Source of the DNA: Oceanobacillus polygoni | GTDB lineage: Bacteria > Bacillota > Bacilli > Bacillales > Amphibacillaceae | Direction of reading: 5' to 3' | DNA length: 55,645 nucleotides | NCBI RefSeq assembly: GCF_008304605.1 | Contig: NZ_PIJY01000005.1 | Location: 1-55,645 of the forward strand | Part shown: one piece after another, positions 8,819 through 17,130 of the stretch | Layout: every line of letters starts with the position of its first letter | Numbering within the stretch: the stretch's first letter is position 1 | The notes under the pieces: generated by a model | What the model was told of the DNA's origin: nothing | The model's input: the letters and a program-made list of their open reading frames with translations, nothing else | The model's database searches: none | Made by a program: the position numbers and the translations under genes

Positions 8819-10267
8819 CTATGATTCGGAAGCATCTTTTTGTTTAATCGTTTTCTTTGTTTGTTCTTTCTCTTGCCATGGTTCAAATGAAAAGGGGATA
8901 CCTAGCATTTCACTTGTTAATTTATCATAAGAAACAAGGTCTTCTAACGTTACTTCCTCTAGCGAACGCTTTCCCATTGCTCTTAGACCTACCTTCATTT
9001 CCTCTATACTTGCTGTTAAAAATTTTGTTGCTGATTGTGCGCCGTCTTCCCTATTAAATTTATTTTTAAATTTCCCTTCATTCCATACGACCTGTGTAGG
9101 CGGTTCAAATGGAAGAGCATCGAGCGTTTGACTATGTGCTACTGCAAAAAGAATCGCCGATCCTAAATAAACGGCATCTGCTCCAAGTGCGATCGTTTTT
9201 AAAAACTCTGATGGTGTAAATAGACCACCAGATATGATGAGGCTAATCTCCTTTCTTTTGTTACGTTTTTTCAAATGATTGTCCGCGCGTACAACTGCAT
9301 GCAGGGTCGGTATTCCAAAATCATCTGATAAAACAGGAGGTGCTCCGTGAGTTGCAGCTTGTCCCCCGTCTACTGCGATATAATCAACCCCTATTTCTAT
9401 TAATTGGTCGATGTCCTGCTCTATTTTCCCACCAGCACCTAACTTGGCACCAATTGGCACTCCACCCGTCAGTTTTCTTAATTCGTCTACTAAATCTTTT
9501 ATATCCTTTAACGTTTGATTATCAAAAAAATGCTCATAGATTACTGCTACTTCATCTTCCTTTAATCCCATTACGCTCCTTGCGCGTCCTGTTAAATTTT
9601 CCGGTGAAATTCTCCCGCCTACTCCGACAAGCGCTCCTTGGCCGAACTTGATTTCAATCATATCGGCACGCTTTAATAGGTTCTCATCCTTTGACCACTC
9701 CGTTTTGGAAAACTGTAAAATATACTTATCAGCTGCATCTAACTCCTCTGGTAAAACCCCACCTTCACCAGAATTAATCGCCGTACCTGTCTGCTTTGCT
9801 GCATCTGCTAATGCAAGTCGAACTTCTTCACTTAAAGCAATACCGTAAGCCATGCCACTAATTAGTAACGGAATTTCAATTTCGAGTGGCTTTTTAGCGT
9901 TTGGACCGATGGTAACTTTTATATCAACATCTTCATCACCATCAATCGGAAATGAAGCCACCTGTGCTGGTATAAATGTTACCGTATCCATATGTGGCCA
10001 GCTTTTTGACGACCCTAATGGACGGTGTAAGACATCCCCGGTTTCTGCACGTAAATTGTTCTCAAGGACATTTTGTATTCCCATATGTTTAATACCTGGA
10101 ATCAATTCGATTAAATTCTCTTGATAGCTATCTGTAAAAATGATCTTCCCCATTTTCTTTGTCATCCGCTTTAGCAGACCTCTCCAGCCAAACAGAAACA
10201 CTAATAAGATACCAAGCAGTAAAACAAGTAATATAAGATTAATTACAGAAAGGATCATCATTATCAC
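8819..10267 (-). CDS. GltB-like FMN-binding protein (YerD type)
   Basis: 482 residues. One N-terminal hydrophobic helix (about 5-28) is followed by a domain like the FMN/synthase part of the glutamate synthase large subunit. Typical segments are SGMAYGIALSEEVR, SGEGGV, KFGQGALVGVGG, GVDYIAVDGGQAATHG and SGGLFTPSEFLKTIALGADAVYLGSAILFA. The glutaminase domain and the iron-sulfur cysteines of true GltB are absent, so it is not a complete glutamate synthase. Start GTG at 10267 has AAGG 6 bases upstream; ATG codons at 10261 and 10258 are alternatives. The physiological reaction is unknown. Confidence 0.85.
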   Translation of the reverse strand: MIMMILSVINLILLVLLLGILLVFLFGWRGLLKRMTKKMGKIIFTDSYQENLIELIPGIKHMGIQNVLENNLRAETGDVLHRPLGSSKSWPHMDTVTFIPAQVASFPIDGDEDVDIKVTIGPNAKKPLEIEIPLLISGMAYGIALSEEVRLALADAAKQTGTAINSGEGGVLPEELDAADKYILQFSKTEWSKDENLLKRADMIEIKFGQGALVGVGGRISPENLTGRARSVMGLKEDEVAVIYEHFFDNQTLKDIKDLVDELRKLTGGVPIGAKLGAGGKIEQDIDQLIEIGVDYIAVDGGQAATHGAPPVLSDDFGIPTLHAVVRADNHLKKRNKRKEISLIISGGLFTPSEFLKTIALGADAVYLGSAILFAVAHSQTLDALPFEPPTQVVWNEGKFKNKFNREDGAQSATKFLTASIEEMKVGLRAMGKRSLEEVTLEDLVSYDKLTSEMLGIPFSFEPWQEKEQTKKTIKQKDASES

Positions 10268-10299
10268 TCACTACCTTACGTTATACTGTTTTAATACGT

Positions 10300-10340
10300 G
10301 TTCAAAAAGAAGGGGAAAATTGGTACCGGACTTTTTGAAC
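10300..10340. repeat. Inverted repeat GTTCAAAAAG/CTTTTTGAAC
   Basis: Ten-base perfect arms flank 21 bases containing CCGG. On the minus strand it reads GGCTGTTCAAAAAGTCCGG, the look of small mobile-element remnants in Bacillaceae. It could equally serve as the terminator of the germination operon. Confidence 0.4.
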
Positions 10341-10414
10341 AGCCTCTTTAAAAATCAATAATTGAAATACTACACGATGATAATAAGAATAGATTTAAAA
10401 CCAATCCACTCATC

Positions 10415-10576
10415 CTATTTGGAGGTACCCTCTCCTTCGTCCTTCTTCCAGGGTGGATCGGCATATTTATGCAACTTCTGATTAATCTTATAAATGAGAT
10501 ATGGTATTAAAAAAGACAATACAGTACAAAGAAGAATCAACTTTTCAGGTAATCTTCCTATTAGATTTTCCCACAT
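10415..10576 (-). CDS. Small membrane protein of the germinant-receptor operon (D-subunit-like)
   Basis: 53 residues from the ATG at 10576, 7 bases after the gerC stop. An upstream frame-compatible start would overlap gerC by 59 bp and seems less likely. One hydrophobic helix (about 14-34) is followed by a basic then acidic tail (KYADPPWKKDEGEG). Some Bacillus germinant receptors have a fourth small D subunit with two helices, encoded next to the A, B and C genes. Position and size fit, but only one clear helix is visible, so assignment is tentative. Confidence 0.55.
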   Translation of the reverse strand: MWENLIGRLPEKLILLCTVLSFLIPYLIYKINQKLHKYADPPWKKDEGEGTSK

Positions 10577-10583
10577 ATAATCG

Positions 10584-11762
10584 TCACTCACTTCCTTGAT
10601 CCTTGACCCGATCAGTAGCACCTGTTGTTCGAACAATAGCATCTGCTTTTACTTTTATCGTGCTATTTGCAAAAATATTATCACCTTGATCCCAGTTTTC
10701 CTTTATTTCATTCCACGTATCATAATGTTTTCTTTTTAAAATTTCACTAAAACCAAAAAAGTCTAATTTTATATCCTCTTGTGCTTTTTGAATGGTATTG
10801 TTTGCGATCCGTTCGATTTTTTCATTTATTTTTTGTTCTATTTCCGAAAGATAATCTTTATCTAATAGGCTTCTCTGACCAAACATCTCAGCAATATTGC
10901 CTTCTGTATCAATTGTTATATCTATAGTAATATTATCTGGATCTTCTGTATTAATTTCTATATTACTTTTTAACTTTTTCAACTCATATACCATTAACTT
11001 ATTATCCACTTCAATTTTGATATATCCACCAATACTTTTACCTTTTACAAAGTTTAAACCTGCTGCTTCCTCACCATTGATTAGTCCAACGACTCTATTA
11101 CTGTCTCCATTAAAGACGGCTCCACCGTTGAAAAATACTTTATCATCAGAAGAAGAAACTTTAGGGATAACATAATTTTGTGACTCCAATAAATACTCAT
11201 GTATCTCCCCCATTCGGACAGGTTCAATTAATCCTGCTGATTTGGAGGTATTTTCCATCACATTTGTAATATACATGATAGGGAGATTTTCAGTTTCAGG
11301 CTTTATCTCAAGTATGCTTTGAGCTTCCTCCTCGGAGATAATTACCCTTATTTCTCTCCGCATTTCCGGATCACGGAGAAATAAGTCCATTATCCCCCCA
11401 AATAAGTCAGGCTGGCGCGCAACATCCGCAGAGACGACAATTAATTTTAAATGCTCAAAATAAGGTGCACGACCCACCGTGGTTGACATTGTACGGATGA
11501 TTTCAAAAAAACTTTCACCTGTTGCGGATAAATTGGTGAACGCTTCTTGTTCACTACCAGCTCCTGTAGGTAGACCTATTCCCGCTGGCACGACGAATTG
11601 ATTGGTCATTTTCAGCATAGGATTGTCTTTTACGTCTTCATCTTCAGCTAAGTCAATAGCGGTACCAATCACAAAGCCGCGCTCTTCTATATCCGTTTCA
11701 TCCCAGCACCCTGAAAGCAAAAAAATCATGCAACATAAAAGGATAAGAAGTCGATTATTCAT
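10584..11762 (-). CDS. gerC: Ger(x)C family germinant-receptor lipoprotein
   Basis: 392 residues. A lipoprotein signal peptide ends in LLSGC (Cys about residue 19), so the protein is anchored to the outer face of the spore inner membrane. The remainder shows the Ger(x)C pattern: GFVIGTAIDLAEDE near the start, RTMSTTVGRAPYFEHLKLIVVS and the C-terminal KAQEDIKLDFFGFSEILKRK-like segment. The ATG overlaps the gerB stop (ATGAATAA). It forms the receptor complex with the A and B subunits. Which germinant it recognises cannot be inferred. Confidence 0.92.
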   Translation of the reverse strand: MNNRLLILLCCMIFLLSGCWDETDIEERGFVIGTAIDLAEDEDVKDNPMLKMTNQFVVPAGIGLPTGAGSEQEAFTNLSATGESFFEIIRTMSTTVGRAPYFEHLKLIVVSADVARQPDLFGGIMDLFLRDPEMRREIRVIISEEEAQSILEIKPETENLPIMYITNVMENTSKSAGLIEPVRMGEIHEYLLESQNYVIPKVSSSDDKVFFNGGAVFNGDSNRVVGLINGEEAAGLNFVKGKSIGGYIKIEVDNKLMVYELKKLKSNIEINTEDPDNITIDITIDTEGNIAEMFGQRSLLDKDYLSEIEQKINEKIERIANNTIQKAQEDIKLDFFGFSEILKRKHYDTWNEIKENWDQGDNIFANSTIKVKADAIVRTTGATDRVKDQGSE

Positions 11763-12861
11763 CCCGCTTCACTCCCCTGACTTTTGCGATAACAAACAAC
11801 AGAACCAGAACAAATACACTATAAAATAACATAGATTTGCTCATCACCGCTCCAAATGAATTTACCTCAACTATCTCTTGAGGAAACATACTGATGATAT
11901 ATACTACTGGAGCTAAAATAAAAAGTATCTTTACCTTCTTCATATTTTTAAAGATAGAGTTAATAGCTAGAACTGCTACATCTAAAGCCATCGATGCAGT
12001 ATTGAAAATAGCCATAATCCAAATGACAAAAAATATGGATTCGAAACGTTCAAGGAATCCCCCTGGAATATCGACCACTTTCGCCAGTTCAACAGTTGGA
12101 TAAAGCAGATTCGCTGTTACTTCTCTACCAAACACCCCAATACACAGTATAAACAGCATGATATATAAGACGACTGGTATACACATGCCAAGTGCAGCCA
12201 TTTTCGGTGCCTTCTCTGGTTTATCTACTAATGCAATATAGAACCATAAAATACTAAACCCGAGGTATGAAGTAACAATTGTATTTAATCCCTTTACGTA
12301 ATCATTAAAGCCCGTTTTAAATACCGGTAATAAATTCCCGAGATCAAACCAACCTAAATTAAATACAAAAACAGAAAGCGCAATAAAGAGAATAATTGGC
12401 AGAAACATCACATTTAGACGAAACAAACCTGCCCTTGACCCTGAAACCGCATAAAGAACGACAAGGAGAAATGCAAGTGAGATGACTTCTAGTGGTGTAC
12501 GATCAAATAAATATTGCTTAGATATATCTGCAATTTGACGAACTTGAAATGCAGTTATCAATAAGAATAGAACGGCAAATAGAAAAGTCAAAACAATTGC
12601 CACAGGTTTAGTTGTTATGCTGGATGCATAGGTAAGAAATGTTTGATTAGCAAAACCCGAAGCAAATTTAGCTACCATCCATGTTATAAGTACTACAATA
12701 AGACCACCGATTAATAAAGGAACCCAGCCATCTGCAGCTATTGTAACTGAAGCCAGATCTTTAGGCATAGAAAGAATTCCTACACCTATCACCATGGATG
12801 GTACAGCAATCAAGATTTCCTTCTCACTGATTTTTTCATCTGCATATTTGAAACTTTTCAC
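11755..12861 (-). CDS. gerB: GerB-family germinant-receptor permease subunit
   Basis: 368 residues with about ten hydrophobic helices, starting with SVMVIGVGILSMP-like residues as in the spore germination permease subgroup of the APC superfamily. These B subunits carry the germinant-binding pocket in the inner spore membrane. GTG at 12861 is used, 2 bases after the gerA TGA, with AGGAG a little upstream. The adjacent A and C genes make the assignment solid. Expression is expected in the forespore, but I could not pick out a convincing SigG promoter before gerA. Confidence 0.93.
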   Translation of the reverse strand: MKSFKYADEKISEKEILIAVPSMVIGVGILSMPKDLASVTIAADGWVPLLIGGLIVVLITWMVAKFASGFANQTFLTYASSITTKPVAIVLTFLFAVLFLLITAFQVRQIADISKQYLFDRTPLEVISLAFLLVVLYAVSGSRAGLFRLNVMFLPIILFIALSVFVFNLGWFDLGNLLPVFKTGFNDYVKGLNTIVTSYLGFSILWFYIALVDKPEKAPKMAALGMCIPVVLYIMLFILCIGVFGREVTANLLYPTVELAKVVDIPGGFLERFESIFFVIWIMAIFNTASMALDVAVLAINSIFKNMKKVKILFILAPVVYIISMFPQEIVEVNSFGAVMSKSMLFYSVFVLVLLFVIAKVRGVKRDE

Positions 12862-12863
12862 TG

Positions 12864-14414
12864 TCAGGAGTCTCCTTTATTCACCGACTTTTTATCCTGT
12901 GTTTGCATATAAATAGGACGACTTTTTATTGTAGTAATTGGTGCACGTAATATAAGATCCTTCCAGTCACTTAAAAAGTTTGGTGCAAAAGGAGTAGTGT
13001 AAGGAACACCAAAGCTTTTCAAATTCACAAGATGGACATTGAGCATAATATAACTAAGGATTATCCCATACAGTCCGAATGTAGCAGCAGCAAACATCAT
13101 ACCAAATAAAAGAATTCGAAACGAAATTGCAACACTGTAGGATGGTAGTGAAAATGATGCAATGGCATTTAGCGCGATAACAATTACCATGGCAGGACTT
13201 ACTAATCCAGCAGAGACCGCAGCTTCTCCGATTACCAGACCGCCAACAATGCCAATTGTTTGTCCGATTGGTGTTGGTAATCTTGTTCCAGCTTCACGCA
13301 AAAGCTCCATTGTTAACCCCATTAACAACGCTTCAACAAAGGCAGGGAAAGGAACACCCTCTCTTGAAGCAGCAATAGAAAAGGCCAAATCTGACGGGAT
13401 CATTCCTGGATGAAAAGAAACGAGTGCAATATATAATGCAGGCAAAAACATGGCAATAAAAGCAGCAAGATAACGTAAAGCTCGAAGCAAGGTTCCAATT
13501 GTCCAGCGTTCATAATAATCCTCAGGAGATTGCAATGTATTTCCCAAGGTTGATGGTGCTATTAATACAAATGGTGTACCATCCAATAGAATCGCAACTT
13601 TTCCATCAAAAAGTGCTGAAGAAACTTTATCTGGTCTTTCTGTATTTAATACTTGTGGAAAAGGGGATAAAAAACTATCTTCAATCCATTCTTCGATATA
13701 GCCTGATTCTGGTGCATCATCCATATCAATCGTCTCTAACCGCCGATTAACTTCTTTTACTATATCTGGATTTATAATCCCCTCTATATACGATAGAACA
13801 AGGTCTTTTTTAGATCGCCTTCCTATCTGATATGTCTTAAAACGCAAATTAGGATCTTTAATATACCGGCGAATCATAACCGTATTTGTACGTAAATCCT
13901 CAATAAATCCTTCTCTCGATCCTCTAATAACCGTTTCGGTAGTCGGTTCTTCTATTGATCGGGTTTCCCATCTACCGGTATCCATTATGATTACTTTACT
14001 GACACCATTTAAATAAAATATTGTACTGCCGCTTAGAATTCCGTTGGAAATATCGTCTAATGTAGTCCCTTCTTTAATACTTGTCACAGACAGGATTTCC
14101 TGATAAATTTCCTCAAACAACTCAGATTCTGCTTCAGGCAACGAATCTCTGCCTGTAATTAGCTGCACATTTTTCATTATATTGTTATGTACTAAATTAC
14201 TATCGACCATCCCGTCAATATAAGCAATTGCACACTTATGTTTAGAGCCTTTGATTGTAAACTCTCGAATAACAAGGTCGTTTGGTTCGCCCAGTATTTC
14301 CTTTAGATTATCCAGATTCTTCTCAATATTTTTTACAATCTTCACAGAAAAGTTTTCTTCTTTATTCTTCGTTTCCTGTTTTTCTTTTTTTCTAAAAAAA
14401 TACCGACTTACCAT
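12864..14414 (-). CDS. gerA: GerA-family germinant-receptor subunit
   Basis: 516 residues. A hydrophilic N-terminal region (1-290) holds ILSGSTIFYLNGV, and GLINPD/EGIINPDIV-like segments typical of GerA occur. A membrane part of about five helices follows, with PLPIYIALVSFHPGMIP, FPAFVEALLMGLTMELLREAG and RLPTPIGQTIGIVGGLVIG, the family hallmark. ATG at 14414 follows GAGGGG. The gene heads the gerA-gerB-gerC-small gene operon. GerA subunits form the ion channel of the receptor. Confidence 0.95.
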   Translation of the reverse strand: MVSRYFFRKKEKQETKNKEENFSVKIVKNIEKNLDNLKEILGEPNDLVIREFTIKGSKHKCAIAYIDGMVDSNLVHNNIMKNVQLITGRDSLPEAESELFEEIYQEILSVTSIKEGTTLDDISNGILSGSTIFYLNGVSKVIIMDTGRWETRSIEEPTTETVIRGSREGFIEDLRTNTVMIRRYIKDPNLRFKTYQIGRRSKKDLVLSYIEGIINPDIVKEVNRRLETIDMDDAPESGYIEEWIEDSFLSPFPQVLNTERPDKVSSALFDGKVAILLDGTPFVLIAPSTLGNTLQSPEDYYERWTIGTLLRALRYLAAFIAMFLPALYIALVSFHPGMIPSDLAFSIAASREGVPFPAFVEALLMGLTMELLREAGTRLPTPIGQTIGIVGGLVIGEAAVSAGLVSPAMVIVIALNAIASFSLPSYSVAISFRILLFGMMFAAATFGLYGIILSYIMLNVHLVNLKSFGVPYTTPFAPNFLSDWKDLILRAPITTIKSRPIYMQTQDKKSVNKGDS

Positions 14415-14561
14415 TTAATCCCCTCAAGTCATTTAAATAGTCACTCCTTCTCTTTTTCCCAAATCAGTATTTTTCTATACATCTGGGGATATCAGGCAAG
14501 AGGATTAGATCCTACTAAAAAAGGGAATAGACACTATACAGCATAAAAAGGGAGTGTTTTT

Positions 14562-15179
14562 GTGAAAGCAATAATCTTAAATTGTTCTCTAAAATCATCT
14601 GATGAAGTTTCCAATACAGATGCATTGTTACAAAAATTCATCGATGTCTTTAACCAAAAGCAAGTAGAAACAGAAACCATTCGAGTGGCTGATTATAACA
14701 TAGCATTTGGTGTTGAAGGAGACATGGGTGATGGTGATGAATGGCCAGTAATAGCAGATAAAATAAAAGAAGCAGATATTCTGCTCGTCGGTACACCTCT
14801 ATGGATTGGTGAAAAAAGCAGTGTGGCTAAAATGGTCATGGAACGAATTAGTGGATCGGGTTCAGAAACGAACGATAAAGGCCAACCAATCTACTACAAT
14901 AAAGTAGCTGGAGCCGTGGTAACAGGAAATGAAGATGGTGCCAAACATGCAGCTAGAGATATTCTCTTTAGCCTAGGGCACTTTGGTTTCTCCTTCCCAC
15001 CTAATCCCCTTTCTTATTGGGTCGGTGAAGCAGGTCCTGGAGCATCCTATATTGAGGCAGAGGGACAAAAGAATGAATTCACCCAAAAAAATACACAAAT
15101 TGCGAGCCATAACCTTGTACACCTAGCAAGGATTCTAGCGGATAATCCGATTCCTGCAGAAGGCAATGTTAGTGAGTAA
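14562..15179 (+). CDS. Flavodoxin-like NAD(P)H-dependent oxidoreductase
   Basis: 205 residues. The start is GTG at 14562, after AAAAGGGAG. The N-terminus MKAIILNCSLKSSD and the segment ADILLVGTPLWIGEKSSVAKM match the FMN-phosphate-binding loop and second loop of NADPH-dependent FMN reductases. VVTGNEDGAKHAARDILFSL is typical for this family of short quinone or azo reductase relatives. It is transcribed divergently from gerA and followed by a dispersed repeat and a bidirectional terminator. The substrate is unknown. Confidence 0.85.
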   Translation: MKAIILNCSLKSSDEVSNTDALLQKFIDVFNQKQVETETIRVADYNIAFGVEGDMGDGDEWPVIADKIKEADILLVGTPLWIGEKSSVAKMVMERISGSGSETNDKGQPIYYNKVAGAVVTGNEDGAKHAARDILFSLGHFGFSFPPNPLSYWVGEAGPGASYIEAEGQKNEFTQKNTQIASHNLVHLARILADNPIPAEGNVSE

Positions 15180-15200
15180 AGGAAGGCAATAAATTCAAGA

Positions 15201-15270
15201 ACAAAAGCGCAAGCTTCCTGTTAGCGACGTACTCTCACTAGTCGCCGGGCGCTGGAACTAGACGTGGCTG
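15201..15270. repeat. Dispersed intergenic repeat, short copy
   Basis: ACAAAAGCG-AAGC--CC-GTTAGCGACGTAC at the left and CTAGTCG--GGGCGCTGGA-CTAGAC-TGGCT at the right match the ends of the longer element at 42844-42996. The middle about 80 bp is missing here. The ends are themselves roughly inverted. Such elements occur widely between Bacillaceae genes; function unknown. Confidence 0.7.
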
Positions 15271-15276
15271 TTCATG

Positions 15277-15317
15277 AACAAAGGCATTCGCCAGAAAAAT
15301 TGGCGGATGCCTTTGTT
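15277..15317. terminator. Bidirectional terminator
   Basis: AACAAAGGCATTCGCCA (15277-15293) pairs with TGGCGGATGCCTTTGTT (15301-15317) with one or two wobble or mismatched positions and a 7-base loop. It separates two convergent genes. Confidence 0.8.
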
Positions 15318-15329
15318 ACTAATTGGAGG

Positions 15330-15572
15330 TTATTTTTTCCTTACAACTACATTTTTACTCCCCGAATATAGTCCACTTGCAGAAAGCCCCAATATCAGTC
15401 CGATTATTATACCGCTTTTCAGATCGCCAGGGCTCACATAAAAGATACCTCCAGCTAAACCAAATATGAGAGACGCAACAGGCAGCCACCTCTTAGGTAG
15501 TCCAGCAGTTTTTAAAATCTCTACTAGACCAACAATAAGAGCGATCAAAGCAACATCATAGACTTCAAACAT
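15330..15572 (-). CDS. Small holin-like membrane protein
   Basis: 80 residues from ATG at 15572, which has AAGGAGGT eight bases upstream; an ATG three codons earlier falls inside that site. Two or three hydrophobic helices are visible (about 6-22, 32-46, 55-70), with LPKRWLP and the ending GLYSGSKN, as in proteins often annotated as phage-type holins in Bacillus. No lysin or other phage gene is nearby, so a cell-lysis role is not supported. It may be a stand-alone membrane protein. Confidence 0.6.
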   Translation of the reverse strand: MFEVYDVALIALIVGLVEILKTAGLPKRWLPVASLIFGLAGGIFYVSPGDLKSGIIIGLILGLSASGLYSGSKNVVVRKK

Positions 15573-15675
15573 CGGTAACACCTCCTTACCATAGCTTATG
15601 AATGCCTTGTCCTCCCAGTAACGGCAGGATAGCCAATTTTTGAAGAGGTATGTGGAATCTATCGTAAAAAGATAA

Positions 15676-15701
15676 AAAACCTACCGAATTCGGTAGGTTT
15701 T
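15676..15701. terminator. Perfect 26-bp palindromic terminator
   Basis: AAAACCTACCGAATTCGGTAGGTTTT is fully self-complementary apart from the loop-forming centre. It sits 9 bp past the AbrB-like gene, which it probably terminates on the minus strand. Confidence 0.8.
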
Positions 15702-15710
15702 CAATTCTTG

Positions 15711-16013
15711 TTAAGAATATGGCTTAATGATAAATGCATTTTGTGTCATTTCAGCATACATACAAAGCTCTGTATCTGTATCAATTTCCAGTATTCTTCT
15801 AAATTCAGCTGGTATATTAACCATTCCTCTTGAAGATATAAAGCGTTGGTTCTCGTTATTTCCATTCGTTCCATGAAGTATCCATATTTCGTTTTTTCGC
15901 ATTCGTATTTCTACGCACTCCCCATCCTGAAATCCTAATGCAGCTCGCCACTTTTTTGGTAGATTTATCATTCCTAATTTATTAATAGACTTATAATTCA
16001 CAAGGAAATACAT
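15711..16013 (-). CDS. Protein with two AbrB/SpoVT-type DNA-binding domains
   Basis: 100 residues, ATG at 16013 after AGGAGGAGAG. Two copies of the swapped-hairpin AbrB motif are visible: SINKLGMINLPKKWRAALGF with EIRM (about 9-40) and FISSRGMVNIPAEFRRILEI with ELCM (about 59-90). Usual AbrB, Abh and SpoVT chains carry one such domain and dimerise to build the DNA-binding fold. Here one chain could fold both halves. It is monocistronic with its own palindromic terminator. Target genes are unknown. Confidence 0.75.
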   Translation of the reverse strand: MYFLVNYKSINKLGMINLPKKWRAALGFQDGECVEIRMRKNEIWILHGTNGNNENQRFISSRGMVNIPAEFRRILEIDTDTELCMYAEMTQNAFIIKPYS

Positions 16014-16257
16014 GTCACTCTCCTCCTACATGTGTATTCCTATTGGGTTCATAGACTAGAATTTGATTTTTTATTAACGCAAGCTTAAGATTTATTTTCC
16101 ATATTCAAAATCTTAAACAAGTTGAGCTATCGATTATGAAAGACTTTATCCTGTTAGTAGTACTATCTTAACAAATTACCTCTTCTGATTAAACCTGAAT
16201 GAAGAATCCCTGCCTTCACATAATAAGGATAAAATTATGTTGGGATAGGTGACGAAT

Positions 16258-16992
16258 TTGTATCAAGATATTTTAAAAAACACAAAGCACCGGGAGATCC
16301 CGCTCCCAAATGAATTTTGGATTTTGACACAGCAGTGGCATCATTTGCTTTTCATTCACCTGCCATTCCCTAAAGACACAATCAAAGCCCACCTTCCAGA
16401 AGGGTTGGAATTAGATACATACAATGGGATGGCATGGATTAGTATTATTCCATTTAAGGTAACTGGAATGCGAATGCGCAATATGCCAGCCGTTCCTTAT
16501 CTGAGCGCATATTTAGAATTAAATGTTCGGACATATGTAAAGCGAGAAGGAATACCAGGCGTTTACTTTTTTAGCTTGGATGCTGATAAACTTCTCCCTG
16601 TTTTTGGTGCTAGAATTATTACATTACCGTATTTTCACGCAAAAATGAACATGAAAAGGAAGAAAGACCTTTTTTATTTTGAATCCAATCGAAGAGATCA
16701 ACCGGAAGCTATTTTCAAGGGAACATACCAGCCAATTTCCAAGCCCTATTATCCAGAAAAACACAGTCTTAGTAACTGGCTGCTCGAACGCTATGTCTTA
16801 TGGACTTATAAATATGGGGCGCTTTTTAGGGGGGATATTCATCATACACCATGGGAAGTTCATGACGCAGAAGTGATAATTGAAAAGGATAATATGTTAC
16901 CCTTCCCTTTTGATAGTATTGGTGAAATTCAACTCTCTCATTATGCTTCGTACAAGCGTGTTTTGATTTGGCCAATTCGGAAGGTTAAATAG
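16258..16992 (+). CDS. DUF2071 family protein (YqjF type)
   Basis: 244 residues. A TTG at 16258 lies 5 bases after AGGTGA. A GTG nine bases earlier (16249) is possible but has a poorer site. WHHLLFIHLPFP, LPEGLELDTYNGMAWISIIPF and the central PYLSAYLELNVRTYV are typical of DUF2071 proteins, which resemble acetoacetate decarboxylase folds. No enzyme activity has been assigned to this group. The preceding 244 bases have only a short inverted repeat near 16087-16117. A hairpin terminator follows. Confidence 0.82.
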   Translation: MYQDILKNTKHREIPLPNEFWILTQQWHHLLFIHLPFPKDTIKAHLPEGLELDTYNGMAWISIIPFKVTGMRMRNMPAVPYLSAYLELNVRTYVKREGIPGVYFFSLDADKLLPVFGARIITLPYFHAKMNMKRKKDLFYFESNRRDQPEAIFKGTYQPISKPYYPEKHSLSNWLLERYVLWTYKYGALFRGDIHHTPWEVHDAEVIIEKDNMLPFPFDSIGEIQLSHYASYKRVLIWPIRKVK

Positions 16993-17025
16993 ATACATAC
17001 AGGGGAAAAACGATTAGAGAAAACT

Positions 17026-17057
17026 AAGGAATTCGCAAGCCTCTAGGCGAATTCCTT
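17026..17057. terminator. Hairpin between convergent genes
   Basis: AAGGAATTCGC (17026-17036) pairs perfectly with GCGAATTCCTT (17047-17057) around a 10-base loop. T-runs are weak. Confidence 0.6.
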
Positions 17058-17130
17058 CAGGGAAGTTTTATACTTTTCTATCTACGAAAAAGCAAGAGAA
17101 CACTTCCCTTGCTTCTTCATCTTATACTGC

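Noticed and set aside
15330..15572. Prophage remnant
   Set aside because: Only a holin-like protein is seen; no integrase, lysin, capsid or att-like repeats are present nearby.
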